From Arcobacter cloacae (GTDB lineage: Bacteria > Campylobacterota > Campylobacteria > Campylobacterales > Arcobacteraceae), in contig NZ_CP053833.1 in assembly GCF_013201935.1 (NCBI RefSeq), forward strand, positions 248,001 through 312,000: DNA of 64,000 bases. Reading direction: 5' to 3'. The notes under the pieces were generated by a model. That model was not told where the DNA came from and did no database searches. It saw nothing but the letters and a program-made list of their open reading frames with translations. Position 1 is the stretch's first letter. Every line of letters starts with the position of its first letter. The translations under genes and the position numbers were made by a program. This document shows positions 46,901 to 54,027 of the stretch, piece after piece.

Positions 46901-49796
46901 TAATGTAGATGGGCAAAATTATACATTTACTGTAGAAGGATTCAGAAATTCAGCTGGTGAATATGTAAAAACTATCTATACTAATGAAACAGCAAATAAT
47001 AGTTTTGAAATTTTTGCAAGTATGAAAAAAGTTGCAGAATTACCAACTATTTCAGGAAATGTATGTGCAGATGCAGGAGCAGATGGATTAGCATCAGTTA
47101 CATGGGAAAATTTAAATAGTCAATATGGAACAATGAGTGTAGATGGAAATGGTGGATATGCATTTACTGTAAATCAAACTACAAGAGATAATTTACCAAT
47201 TGGAGAAACTTTAACTCAAGAATTTACTTATACAATTACAGATAAAGATGGAGATAAATCTACAAATACAGTTACAATCAAAATAAATGGAATTGCAGTA
47301 CCAAATGCAATACCAACTACAACAGATGATAGTATTAGTACTCTTGAAGATACAGAAAAAACACTTTATTTAGAAGACTTTGGTACATATAGTGATGCTG
47401 ATGCAGATAGTTTAACTTCAGTTAAAATAGTTACGCTTCCAGATAATGGTGTTTTAACATTAAATGGAGTGGCAATAGTTGCCGGAGTTGTTATAAATGC
47501 AAATGATATAAATAATGGTAAATTAAAATTCATTCCAAATTCAAATACAGATGAAGATAGTTCATTTACTTTCCAAGTTAGTGATGGAAAAGATTGGAGT
47601 TCAGTACATACAACAACAGTAGAAGTTATTGCTGTTGCTGATGCACCAACTGCAAGTATTGATGTAACAAAAGTAGTTTCTTCAACATCGGATATAATTG
47701 TTAAATTAGGAGATAGTACATACAATATTACAGAATTATTAGCTAATAAAAATGATTCAACACAATTTTTACAAAAGTCAAATGTTGGAAATAATTATGA
47801 TATGGATAATGATAATACAACAAAAATTACTGTAAATGGTGGATTAAATCAAAATGATATGGTTGGTGGAACTTTAAATAATGACATTATTATTATTAAT
47901 GGAGATGTAAAATCTGGTACAAATATAAATTCAACAGATGGTAATGATATTGTTGCAATTCTTGGAAATATATATGGTGGTTCATTTGCTGGTGATAATG
48001 GAACAGATTATTTATATTTAGGTAAAGCTATGGATAAATATGAAATTCTAAATTATAATGGATATGAACAAGGTCACCCTGATATGGATTTCCAATTAAA
48101 AGATAAAGATACAGGTGGTATTTTAGTTGTTAATAATATAGAGGGAATAATTTTTGCTGATGGAAATACACTTGGAAAAGTTAATATTGTTAAAGATTCA
48201 ACGGTTGAGTACACTGTTGATATTAGTGCAGCTTTAACTGATACAGATGGAAGTGAAACTTTAACTGCTATAATAACTGGAGTACCAGCAGGTGCTACTT
48301 TTGATTCACAATATGTAATAAATGATAATGGTGTTTGGAAAATAATAGTTCCTCAAAATGCTACATCAATAAATTATACGGATGTTAAAATGACTGTTCC
48401 TTTAAGTGTTGGAGCATTTACTTTAAAAATTGAAGCAACTGCAACAGAAAAAAGTAATAATCACTCGGTATCAGCATATGATAGCGATGCAATTGTGTAT
48501 GCTATAAATGAAACAAATACTTTAACATTTGGTAAAGCAACAACTAATTTATTGTTTACTTTTGATGTATCTGGTTCTATGGCAAATACAGTTAAAGATA
48601 GTAGTGGAAAAACTGTAAGTAGATTTGAAATTGCACAAAAATCAACTATAGCAACTATAGAAGCGTATAAGGCAAATGGTGAAACGAAAGTTAATTTAAC
48701 TCTATTTGGTTTGGGAGCGAAAAATATTGGTTGGATGAGTGCAGATGAGGCAATTGATTATTTAAGTAAACTAACTTTGACATCAAGTTCTATTAAATAT
48801 GATGGTAAATCAATAGATGGTGTAACTACAGGAGGAACAGATTATTATAGTGCGTTGGTTGAGACATCAAAAGTTAATTTTACAGGATATGATGCAGATA
48901 GTACGATAGCATATTTCTTATCAGATGGTGCACCTAATAGAAATACAGATAAAACTGATAGTGATAATGACCAAACTATAAAAGATTGGAAAAATTATGT
49001 AAATGCAAATATTGATACTTTAAATGTAATTGGTGTAGGTTCTGGTGCAAAAGTAGAACCATTAAAAATAATCCAAGTTCAAGATGGTGATAAAGTAATT
49101 ATGGCAACTGATGATGCATCATTAGGAAATATCCTTTTAGGAACAGTTACAGCATCTATTTCTGGTACAGTTGCAGATAATATTTTTGGTGGAGATGGTC
49201 TTAAAACTATAAGTAGTATTGTTGTTGATGGAAATGAATATACAAAAACTACTTTCCCAACAGATGGTGTTGCACTTGATGGTGATGGGAAATTGGTATT
49301 TAATTTTGATACAGGTGCTTATTCTTATACTGGAAAATCATCTGAATTTACATCTGATACAACAAAAACATTTAAAGTAAATGTTTCTGATGAAGATGGT
49401 GATAAAGCATCATTAGACGTAAATTTAAAAATTGATGTTACACCAAATGAGGCTATTACAACTCTGAATGTTTCTGATGTAGATACTATTGATTTAACTA
49501 GTTTAATCAATAATAACTATAAAAATGTTACAGATGTTATTGATATGACAAACAATAAAGTTCAAACATTAAAAATTGATATGAATGATGTTATTGATTT
49601 AGTTGATGCTGATAAACAGTTAGTTATAAAAGGTGATTATAAAGATATTGTTCAACTCGATACTCCAAGTGATTGGTCAAATGCAGGTAAAGAGCAGTTA
49701 GATGGAGTTAATTACAAAGTTTATACAGGAACAGGTGTTAATTCTACAATTAAATTATTAATTGAAGATGATATTGATATTACACCTGATATATAA
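34992..49796 (+). CDS. Giant LapA-like type I-secreted adhesin
   Basis: 4,934 residues, ATG with GGAG 7 nt upstream. Residues 1-~130 form a retention module like that which holds LapA-type adhesins in the outer-membrane pore. Ala143-Ala146 followed by Gly-Gly (DAAAAGGEQGG) fits the dialanine site cut by LapG-type proteases. Residues 208-3021 are 21 Ig-like (LapA/Calx-beta-type) units of 134 residues. Then follow a diverged unit, a beta-rich domain near 3140-3320, cadherin/tandem-95 and VCBS-like domains (DADSLTSVKIVTLPDNGVL; DKDGDKSTNTVTIKING), a degenerate RTX-like stretch (~4270-4350), and a von Willebrand A domain (~4518-4715) with MIDAS residues DVSGS at 4525, Thr4616 and Asp4645. The last ~100 residues are the likely secretion signal. 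It should be cell-bound and mediate attachment. No LapG or LapD gene is in the window. Confidence 0.95.
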   Translation: MKLTIKSDNQVKIIDLNKDLELSAVKGEQYVFSNGFTNYTLNFKDDQQTVSFQFNVDGKVIKIDLKGIVPFLQENSSEIENPTAIIINKTINEKNIENILQNDDFNGSEIIDKLEALITNPANLGKDLTLISDFQTLIEALDAAAAGGEQGGNNTNGSSFNSIFSPLEDSLNDIGETDIWENLSESISSIPVDTGTPVGTVAEVTTIVNVKLIPVKTAVTEGESATYKVTLTDDAGNPVIAVKDMEVTFTYTYTTASGDDITETVSVTIPAGSSEAPVSVKTIDDVYAEGTEEFTIEINTVSNQDQFENVTVDKTPVVTTITDETDPYTPTDPDQPNEKDNVNVKLVGVDTAVTEGESATYKVTLTDDAGNPVIAVKDMEVTFTYTYTTASGDDITETVSVTIPAGSSEAPVSVKTIDDVYAEGTEEFTIEINTVSNQDQFENVTVDKTPVVTTITDETDPYTPTDPDQPNEKDNVNVKLVGVDTAVTEGESATYKVTLTDDAGNPVIAVKDMEVTFTYTYTTASGDDITETVSVTIPAGSSEAPVSVKTIDDVYAEGTEEFTIEINTVSNQDQFENVTVDKTPVVTTITDETDPYTPTDPDQPNEKDNVNVKLVGVDTAVTEGESATYKVTLTDDAGNPVIAVKDMEVTFTYTYTTASGDDITETVSVTIPAGSSEAPVSVKTIDDVYAEGTEEFTIEINTVSNQDQFENVTVDKTPVVTTITDETDPYTPTDPDQPNEKDNVNVKLVGVDTAVTEGESATYKVTLTDDAGNPVIAVKDMEVTFTYTYTTASGDDITETVSVTIPAGSSEAPVSVKTIDDVYAEGTEEFTIEINTVSNQDQFENVTVDKTPVVTTITDETDPYTPTDPDQPNEKDNVNVKLVGVDTAVTEGESATYKVTLTDDAGNPVIAVKDMEVTFTYTYTTASGDDITETVSVTIPAGSSEAPVSVKTIDDVYAEGTEEFTIEINTVSNQDQFENVTVDKTPVVTTITDETDPYTPTDPDQPNEKDNVNVKLVGVDTAVTEGESATYKVTLTDDAGNPVIAVKDMEVTFTYTYTTASGDDITETVSVTIPAGSSEAPVSVKTIDDVYAEGTEEFTIEINTVSNQDQFENVTVDKTPVVTTITDETDPYTPTDPDQPNEKDNVNVKLVGVDTAVTEGESATYKVTLTDDAGNPVIAVKDMEVTFTYTYTTASGDDITETVSVTIPAGSSEAPVSVKTIDDVYAEGTEEFTIEINTVSNQDQFENVTVDKTPVVTTITDETDPYTPTDPDQPNEKDNVNVKLVGVDTAVTEGESATYKVTLTDDAGNPVIAVKDMEVTFTYTYTTASGDDITETVSVTIPAGSSEAPVSVKTIDDVYAEGTEEFTIEINTVSNQDQFENVTVDKTPVVTTITDETDPYTPTDPDQPNEKDNVNVKLVGVDTAVTEGESATYKVTLTDDAGNPVIAVKDMEVTFTYTYTTASGDDITETVSVTIPAGSSEAPVSVKTIDDVYAEGTEEFTIEINTVSNQDQFENVTVDKTPVVTTITDETDPYTPTDPDQPNEKDNVNVKLVGVDTAVTEGESATYKVTLTDDAGNPVIAVKDMEVTFTYTYTTASGDDITETVSVTIPAGSSEAPVSVKTIDDVYAEGTEEFTIEINTVSNQDQFENVTVDKTPVVTTITDETDPYTPTDPDQPNEKDNVNVKLVGVDTAVTEGESATYKVTLTDDAGNPVIAVKDMEVTFTYTYTTASGDDITETVSVTIPAGSSEAPVSVKTIDDVYAEGTEEFTIEINTVSNQDQFENVTVDKTPVVTTITDETDPYTPTDPDQPNEKDNVNVKLVGVDTAVTEGESATYKVTLTDDAGNPVIAVKDMEVTFTYTYTTASGDDITETVSVTIPAGSSEAPVSVKTIDDVYAEGTEEFTIEINTVSNQDQFENVTVDKTPVVTTITDETDPYTPTDPDQPNEKDNVNVKLVGVDTAVTEGESATYKVTLTDDAGNPVIAVKDMEVTFTYTYTTASGDDITETVSVTIPAGSSEAPVSVKTIDDVYAEGTEEFTIEINTVSNQDQFENVTVDKTPVVTTITDETDPYTPTDPDQPNEKDNVNVKLVGVDTAVTEGESATYKVTLTDDAGNPVIAVKDMEVTFTYTYTTASGDDITETVSVTIPAGSSEAPVSVKTIDDVYAEGTEEFTIEINTVSNQDQFENVTVDKTPVVTTITDETDPYTPTDPDQPNEKDNVNVKLVGVDTAVTEGESATYKVTLTDDAGNPVIAVKDMEVTFTYTYTTASGDDITETVSVTIPAGSSEAPVSVKTIDDVYAEGTEEFTIEINTVSNQDQFENVTVDKTPVVTTITDETDPYTPTDPDQPNEKDNVNVKLVGVDTAVTEGESATYKVTLTDDAGNPVIAVKDMEVTFTYTYTTASGDDITETVSVTIPAGSSEAPVSVKTIDDVYAEGTEEFTIEINTVSNQDQFENVTVDKTPVVTTITDETDPYTPTDPDQPNEKDNVNVKLVGVDTAVTEGESATYKVTLTDDAGNPVIAVKDMEVTFTYTYTTASGDDITETVSVTIPAGSSEAPVSVKTIDDVYAEGTEEFTIEINTVSNQDQFENVTVDKTPVVTTITDETDPYTPTDPDQPNEKDNVNVKLVGVDTAVTEGESATYKVTLTDDAGNPVIAVKDMEVTFTYTYTTASGDDITETVSVTIPAGSSEAPVSVKTIDDVYAEGTEEFTIEINTVSNQDQFENVTVDKTPVVTTITDETDPYTPTDPDQPNEKDNVNVKLVGVDTAVTEGESATYKVTLTDDAGNPVIAVKDMEVTFTYTYTTASGDDITETVSVTIPAGSSEAPVSVKTIDDVYAEGTEEFTIEINTVSNQDQFENVTVDKTPVVTTITDETDPYTPTDPDQPNEKDNVNVKLVGVDTAVTEGESATYKVTLTDDAGNPVIAVKDMEVTFTYTYTTASGDDITETVSVTIPAGSSEAPVSVKTIDDNIYEISEEFKIAINTVSNQDQFENVTVDKTPVLTVINDEDDNNPDTPDDKDGDKPILIITGSTVTEIDSGISTGEKVIGTVEISITNGKVFADDLNITLSTGQVVTIKAGETTTGPIYVETNRVDDYYKQGTTTYDVSIQSVSNPKIDIPEKATITINDDEDPIGIEITAVATAPKIIDVNTEFNELTGVKITATDTDGNPKNISVVTGTNHDGFGVEGKTTGSGASSELGNLGNGKSEKLIFEFDKDINSLDVAFAWRHNGETARITFINDGSIIGYAEVKGGGTNTKAKVNYYTTDGELIRTVEAQGGTDRVDLSYTFELVNNDGSLASFDQVEFTAPNHDDDYLINKIAYKEVLNPEITDISADSGSVTFDIQLQYPPQGNATAKIEVNGVVYDNVIINATGRATLTVDGNDLGDLSNVVIKVLEINGGNYEEVNLVEETFDFTPILKSSDDSISTNEDTTYILKVSDFGDVSVNTKEFKITELPDAESGKLYLLVKQGETIIDKEGNTSQATQDTKVEIFENQIITLANVGAGKVIFEPKANSDIDGNFKFKVGDGKGKFSEEYTTVIQVVAVADAPAASIDVTKIASSTTEYKVDISAELADKDGSETLSVKIAGVPNGVTLSSDVYTLVDNGDNTWTVTIPAGMKSISDSITMSVPESHATNIILEIIARATETNNNADGQNFVEVVVTDKQDAPVIESITVNVSEEGLLNGIKDIDGIVDTTDETKITGTIKITDANNDITNVTLAVPSSDLKSNGQFIVWTLSNTEKELIGKVGNTEVIKVTIDNNGKYSVELLAPVDHPENSVEDIVSLDVGVKVIDSLGNTSNGKIVVNIEDDMPKSCSVTNEIDIQKDVVVVKNLQAGFKDSVYHNGTSQVKNTNNDNDSLIDKIEWGTPANSTNGQSGYSLVDNSAYTNSIGTQIDTNGAFKLADFTHQNWTINSGSSTLDKTTITMKMDVVINGKVVNIEFDVLLDHTETPNTSDPIASRDIITLPENDITINVDGQNYTFTVEGFRNSAGEYVKTIYTNETANNSFEIFASMKKVAELPTISGNVCADAGADGLASVTWENLNSQYGTMSVDGNGGYAFTVNQTTRDNLPIGETLTQEFTYTITDKDGDKSTNTVTIKINGIAVPNAIPTTTDDSISTLEDTEKTLYLEDFGTYSDADADSLTSVKIVTLPDNGVLTLNGVAIVAGVVINANDINNGKLKFIPNSNTDEDSSFTFQVSDGKDWSSVHTTTVEVIAVADAPTASIDVTKVVSSTSDIIVKLGDSTYNITELLANKNDSTQFLQKSNVGNNYDMDNDNTTKITVNGGLNQNDMVGGTLNNDIIIINGDVKSGTNINSTDGNDIVAILGNIYGGSFAGDNGTDYLYLGKAMDKYEILNYNGYEQGHPDMDFQLKDKDTGGILVVNNIEGIIFADGNTLGKVNIVKDSTVEYTVDISAALTDTDGSETLTAIITGVPAGATFDSQYVINDNGVWKIIVPQNATSINYTDVKMTVPLSVGAFTLKIEATATEKSNNHSVSAYDSDAIVYAINETNTLTFGKATTNLLFTFDVSGSMANTVKDSSGKTVSRFEIAQKSTIATIEAYKANGETKVNLTLFGLGAKNIGWMSADEAIDYLSKLTLTSSSIKYDGKSIDGVTTGGTDYYSALVETSKVNFTGYDADSTIAYFLSDGAPNRNTDKTDSDNDQTIKDWKNYVNANIDTLNVIGVGSGAKVEPLKIIQVQDGDKVIMATDDASLGNILLGTVTASISGTVADNIFGGDGLKTISSIVVDGNEYTKTTFPTDGVALDGDGKLVFNFDTGAYSYTGKSSEFTSDTTKTFKVNVSDEDGDKASLDVNLKIDVTPNEAITTLNVSDVDTIDLTSLINNNYKNVTDVIDMTNNKVQTLKIDMNDVIDLVDADKQLVIKGDYKDIVQLDTPSDWSNAGKEQLDGVNYKVYTGTGVNSTIKLLIEDDIDITPDI
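35613..44054 (+). repeat. 21 tandem 402-bp repeats within the adhesin gene
   Basis: The period is exactly 402 bp (134 codons). Unit 1 differs only in its first ~27 bases (LIPVKT instead of LVGVDT) and unit 21 only in its last third (DDNIYEISEEFKIAI, then VLTVINDEDD). Between about 35640 and 43886 I saw no substitution at all by eye, including silent sites. The frame is kept throughout. Copy number in an assembly could be wrong if reads did not span the array. Confidence 0.95.
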
Positions 49797-49820
49797 ATAG
49801 GAGTTTTTACTCCTATTTAT
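49793..49820 (+). terminator. Terminator of the adhesin gene
   Basis: ATAAATAGGAG pairs with CTCCTATTTAT across loop TTTTTA, followed by a T run. It includes the adhesin stop codon. Confidence 0.8.
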
Positions 49821-49855
49821 TTTTTAAATTGCAAAAAATTGGATAAATTTTTAAA

Positions 49856-50656
49856 ATGAGACAAACAAAAATAGATGAATTTTTAGAACTTGAACATCAT
49901 AATAAAGAACTTGAAAAAAGAATACAAGAAGAAGTTGCAAAAAATAGAGAAAAAGATAAGTTGATGTTTCAACAAGCAAAACTAGCATCATTAGGTGAAA
50001 TGTTAGGAAATATATCTCATCAATGGAGACAACCTCTTATGGAAATAAATTCTTTATTTTTACCAATTGAAGCAAAACTCTCTCTAACAGATACTTTGGA
50101 TAAAGAAGAAGTTTTAGAAGCTATACAAAAATTAAATCATATTACACGATATATGTCAAATACAATTGATGATTTTACAGATTTTTTCTCAATAGATAAA
50201 GAGAAAATAAAATTTAAACTTTTGGAGCAAATAAATTCAACAATAAATATTATAAGCGGTGGACTAAAAGCTCATAATATAAAACTTGATATTATAATCC
50301 AGAAAAATCCCGAATTAATAGGATATAAAAATGATTATTCTCAAGTTTTAATAAATATCATTGGTAATGCAAAAGATATTCTAGTTCAAAGAAAAATAGA
50401 AAACCCATATATTAAAATCTCTATATTTGAAGAGAATGAAAATATTATAACAACTGTAGAAGATAATGCAGGAGGAGTAAAAGTAACTCCTATTGAAAAA
50501 ATATTTGAACCTTTTTTTACGTATCAAAAAACAAATGGTTCTGGACTTGGTTTATTTATGTCAAAGTTAATTATTGAAAAAAATTTAAGTGGAAGATTAG
50601 AAGTAAATAACTCTTTAAAAGGTGCTTTTTTTAAGATAACAATTCCAAAAAACTAA
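49856..50656 (+). CDS. Short cytoplasmic histidine kinase, no sensor domain
   Basis: 266 residues. A short coiled coil (HHNKELEKRIQEEVAKNREKD) leads straight into a HisKA region LASLGEMLGNISHQWRQPLMEIN (phospho-His) and HATPase (YSQVLINIIGNAKDILV as N box, DNAGGVK, GSGLGLFMSKLIIEK). No membrane helix or sensor domain is present, so it must sense through a partner or act constitutively. Closely related in motif style to the kinase at 26051. The ribosome site is poor (GGA 14 nt upstream). No response regulator is adjacent. It follows the adhesin after a terminator, so any link to adhesion is only positional. Confidence 0.9.
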   Translation: MRQTKIDEFLELEHHNKELEKRIQEEVAKNREKDKLMFQQAKLASLGEMLGNISHQWRQPLMEINSLFLPIEAKLSLTDTLDKEEVLEAIQKLNHITRYMSNTIDDFTDFFSIDKEKIKFKLLEQINSTINIISGGLKAHNIKLDIIIQKNPELIGYKNDYSQVLINIIGNAKDILVQRKIENPYIKISIFEENENIITTVEDNAGGVKVTPIEKIFEPFFTYQKTNGSGLGLFMSKLIIEKNLSGRLEVNNSLKGAFFKITIPKN

Positions 50657-50737
50657 ATTTAACTTCATTTTGTATTCAAACTAATTTAGATATAATCCTG
50701 AAAAATTAGAAAACTTCACTCAATAAATAGGATAATT

Positions 50738-52654
50738 ATGTCAAAACAATTACTTCAAAAACAAGCAGATACAATCAGATTTTTAGCAGCTGATATGGTA
50801 CAACAAGCAAACTCAGGACATCCAGGTGCGCCTATGGGACTTGCAGATATTGCAACGGTATTAAGTAAACACTTAAATGTAAATCCAGCTGATGAAAAAT
50901 GGCTAAACAGAGATAGATTAGTTTTTTCAGGTGGACACGCTACGGGATTAGTTTATTCACTATTACATCTTTGGGGATTTAATGTATCAATTAATGATAT
51001 GAAAAACTTCAGACAAACACACTCAAAAACTCCTGGACATCCAGAATATGGTCATACACATGGTATTGAAATTACAACTGGACCATTAGGTCAAGGTATT
51101 GCAAATGCGGTTGGTTTTTCAATGGCTGCAAAATATGCTCAAAATCTTCTTGGACGTGATGTTATTAATCATAAAGTTTATTGTTTGTGTGGAGATGGAG
51201 ATTTACAAGAAGGAATCTCGTATGAAGCATGCGCAACAGCAGGTCATTTAAAACTTGATAATCTTGTAATTATTTATGATTCAAATAATATTACAATCGA
51301 AGGTGATACTTCTTTATCTTGGAGTGAAAATGTTAAAAAGAGATTCCAAGCTATTGATTTTGAGGTTATTGAAATAGATGGACATAATTTTGAACAAATT
51401 GATAAGGCATTAATTACTGCTAAATCATCTACACTTCCTGTATTAATTATTGCAAAAACAGCGATTGCTAAAGGTGCTGTAACAATGGAAGGAAGTCATC
51501 ATTCTCATGGAGCACCATTAGGTGAAGATGAAATTGCTAAATCAAAAGAGAAAGCTGGATTTGATCCAAAAGAGAAGTTTTTTGTACCTGCTGATGTAAA
51601 AGGTGCTTTTGATAAATTAATAGTTGGTTCTACCGCTCAAAATATTTGGAGTGAGTCATTATCAGAAGAAGCAAAAACTAAAATAGCTCAACTTCAAAAC
51701 CCAAATTTTGATACTATTGAATATCCAACATTTGAAGCTGATAGTAGTGTTGCTACAAGAGATTCAAACCATAAAATTTTAAATGCTATTGCAAAAGCAA
51801 TTCCAGGATTTTTAGGTGGAAGTGCTGATTTAGGACCTTCAAATAAAACAGAATTAAAAGATATGGGAGATTTCCCAAATGGAAGAAATATCCATTTTGG
51901 TATCAAAGAACACGCAATGGCTGCTATGTGTAATGCTATGAATTTATATGGATTATTCAAAGTTTATAGTGCAACATTTTTTGTTTTTTCAGATTATTTA
52001 AAACCAAGTGCAAGAATTGCAGCACTAGCAGGAATTCCTCAACACTTTATTTGGACACATGATTCTATTGGAGTTGGGGAAGATGGACCAACACATCAAC
52101 CAATTGAGCATTTAACACAATTTAGAGCATTACCTAATTTTTATACATTCAGACCTGCTGATGCAAGCGAAAATGTTGAATCTTGGAAAGTGGCTTTAAA
52201 AATGAATGCTCCAACAGCGTTTGTTTGTTCACGTCAAGGTTTAAGAGTTTTAAAAGATGAAAAAGCATTTGGAAGTGTAGCAAATGGAGCATATTTACTT
52301 AAAAAAAGAGATAATGCAAATATTACTATTATGGCTTCTGGAAGTGAGTTGATGTTGGCACTTCAAACAGCTTGTAAATTAGAAGAAGAGGGAATTTTTG
52401 CAAATGTTGTTTCTGTTCCTTGTTATGATTTATTTGTTGAACAAGAGCAATCTTATATAGATCAAGTAATTGACAAAAATACAAAAGTTTTTGCTGTTGA
52501 AGCGGCTAGAGGTTTAGAGTATTATAAATTTGCTGATTTTGTATATGGAATGGATACATTTGGAGCATCTGGTCCTGCAAATGATTTATTTGAAGAGTTT
52601 GGATTTACTATAGATAAATTAAAAGCTAAAATCGTAGCAGACTTCAAAAAATAA
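50738..52654 (+). CDS. tkt: Transketolase
   Basis: 638 residues. Thiamine-diphosphate enzyme that moves two-carbon units between sugar phosphates in the non-oxidative pentose phosphate pathway. Thiamine-binding motif GDGDLQEGISYEA...DSNNITIEG, N-terminal substrate residues (NSGHPGAPMG, SGGHATGLVYSLLHLWG), pyrimidine domain with FGIKEHAMAAMCNAM and HDSIGVGEDGPTHQPIEHL, and C-terminal domain from ~510. Length is normal for the family. It is transcribed alone, ending at a terminator. Confidence 0.97.
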   Translation: MSKQLLQKQADTIRFLAADMVQQANSGHPGAPMGLADIATVLSKHLNVNPADEKWLNRDRLVFSGGHATGLVYSLLHLWGFNVSINDMKNFRQTHSKTPGHPEYGHTHGIEITTGPLGQGIANAVGFSMAAKYAQNLLGRDVINHKVYCLCGDGDLQEGISYEACATAGHLKLDNLVIIYDSNNITIEGDTSLSWSENVKKRFQAIDFEVIEIDGHNFEQIDKALITAKSSTLPVLIIAKTAIAKGAVTMEGSHHSHGAPLGEDEIAKSKEKAGFDPKEKFFVPADVKGAFDKLIVGSTAQNIWSESLSEEAKTKIAQLQNPNFDTIEYPTFEADSSVATRDSNHKILNAIAKAIPGFLGGSADLGPSNKTELKDMGDFPNGRNIHFGIKEHAMAAMCNAMNLYGLFKVYSATFFVFSDYLKPSARIAALAGIPQHFIWTHDSIGVGEDGPTHQPIEHLTQFRALPNFYTFRPADASENVESWKVALKMNAPTAFVCSRQGLRVLKDEKAFGSVANGAYLLKKRDNANITIMASGSELMLALQTACKLEEEGIFANVVSVPCYDLFVEQEQSYIDQVIDKNTKVFAVEAARGLEYYKFADFVYGMDTFGASGPANDLFEEFGFTIDKLKAKIVADFKK

Positions 52655-52661
52655 CTTTTAA

Positions 52662-52686
52662 AATAGATGAGTTTTTCTCATCTATT
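52662..52686 (+). terminator. Terminator after tkt
   Basis: Stem AATAGATGAG / CTCATCTATT with loop TTTTT, followed by a T-rich stretch. Confidence 0.75.
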
Positions 52687-52767
52687 AACTTTTTAATTAA
52701 TTTTCAAATATCATCTTTTTTTTATGTTATTTTTCTATAATGTAGTTATTAATCTAAGGAGAAATTT

Positions 52768-53610
52768 ATGTCAATAGGATTTATAGGGCTTGGAAATTTA
52801 GGACAAGCTATTTGCAAAAGATTGAGTGATATTGGTGAAAACTTAGTTGTTTACAATAGAAATAAAGAAAAAATAAAAAATCTACCTTATGAAAAAGTAG
52901 AAATTCCAAATGAAATATTTAAAAAATGTGATGTTGTATTTATTTGCTTATTTGATAGCATTGGAGTAGATGAAATATTAAACAAATTTACAAGTGATGA
53001 TATTAAAGGTAAAACAATTATTGATTTAACAACAAATCATTATGAAGATGTTTTAAAATTTCATGAAGATGTGAATTCAAAGGGAGGAAATTATCTTGAG
53101 AATCCTGTTTTTGGTTCAGTTGCACCTGCATTAAAAGGTGAACTAACGGTTGTAAATTCTGGGAAAAAAGAGGTTTTTGAAGCTGTAAAACCTATTTTAG
53201 AAAAAATAGCGAAAGAGATTTTTCATCTTCCTACACCATCAAGTGCTACAAAAATGAAACTAATAAATAATTTGTGTTTAGGTTCATTTATGGCTACAAT
53301 TGCTGAGTGTACAGCTATGGCTGAAAGTTGTGAAATTCCTAAAGAAAAAGCTTTAGAAATTTTAGGAGTTGGTGGTGGTCAATCACTTGTTTTAAAGGCA
53401 AAAACACAAAAATTAATAGATGAAGATTTTTCTGCACATTTTTCAAATAATGCAATAAATAAAGATTTACATTTATTACAAAATTTAGCCTATGAATTAA
53501 AAAAACCACTTTATAGTGCTGCTATTCCAAAAGAGTTATTTTCAAAAATGAAGAGTTTAGGAAAAGGGGAAGAAGATTTTTCTTCAATTTATCAATTATT
53601 TAAAAACTAA
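52768..53610 (+). CDS. NAD(P)-dependent beta-hydroxyacid-dehydrogenase-like oxidoreductase
   Basis: 280 residues. Rossmann start IGFIGLGNLGQAICKRL (GxGxxG), LVVYNRNKEK for cofactor choice (an Arg after Asn favours NADP-type, inference), substrate-site ENPVFGSVAPALKGELTVVNSG, and the catalytic Lys in ATKMKLINNLCLG. These features place it with 3-hydroxyisobutyrate dehydrogenase and succinic-semialdehyde reductase-like enzymes; the substrate is not clear. ATG preceded by AAGGAG. First of six closely spaced genes to 55783. Confidence 0.9.
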   Translation: MSIGFIGLGNLGQAICKRLSDIGENLVVYNRNKEKIKNLPYEKVEIPNEIFKKCDVVFICLFDSIGVDEILNKFTSDDIKGKTIIDLTTNHYEDVLKFHEDVNSKGGNYLENPVFGSVAPALKGELTVVNSGKKEVFEAVKPILEKIAKEIFHLPTPSSATKMKLINNLCLGSFMATIAECTAMAESCEIPKEKALEILGVGGGQSLVLKAKTQKLIDEDFSAHFSNNAINKDLHLLQNLAYELKKPLYSAAIPKELFSKMKSLGKGEEDFSSIYQLFKN

Positions 53611-53625
53611 AAGGAAACCAAACAA

Positions 53626-54018
53626 ATGCCACATTTACAATTTGAGATAAACAAAAAAGTATCAAATGATACTAAAGAAGAGTTTGTAAAAGAGATTAGA
53701 AATGCATTTAGTCAAATCATGGATACAGGAACAGACCATATTGCTATTAGTTTAAGAGAGTATGATAAATATAGTTTAACAATTGGAAGAGCTTTGCCAA
53801 CTGATGATATTTGTTTAATGAATTTAGATATTAGAGAAGGGCGAACAATTGAAAAAAGAAGAGAGTTGGCTTTAAAATTTATGGATGTTATAAAAGAGAA
53901 TTTTGGTATAAATCCTAAAAATCAATATATAACATTTACAGAACATAAGGGTGAAGATTTTCATTTAGTGGAGAAATATTTAGCTACTTGGACATCTGGA
54001 GAAGATCCACTTGCATAA
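53626..54018 (+). CDS. Tautomerase-superfamily protein
   Basis: 130 residues starting MPHLQFEINKKV, so Pro is exposed after Met removal, as required for the catalytic Pro1 of the 4-oxalocrotonate tautomerase/MIF superfamily. Length is that of the two-beta-alpha-beta (CHMI/MIF-like) members. Motifs LNLDIREGRTIEKRRELALKF-like mid region and HKGEDFHLVE near the end. The substrate is unknown. It starts 16 bp after the dehydrogenase with AAGGAA upstream. Confidence 0.85.
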   Translation: MPHLQFEINKKVSNDTKEEFVKEIRNAFSQIMDTGTDHIAISLREYDKYSLTIGRALPTDDICLMNLDIREGRTIEKRRELALKFMDVIKENFGINPKNQYITFTEHKGEDFHLVEKYLATWTSGEDPLA

Positions 54019-54027
54019 GGAAAAGGT

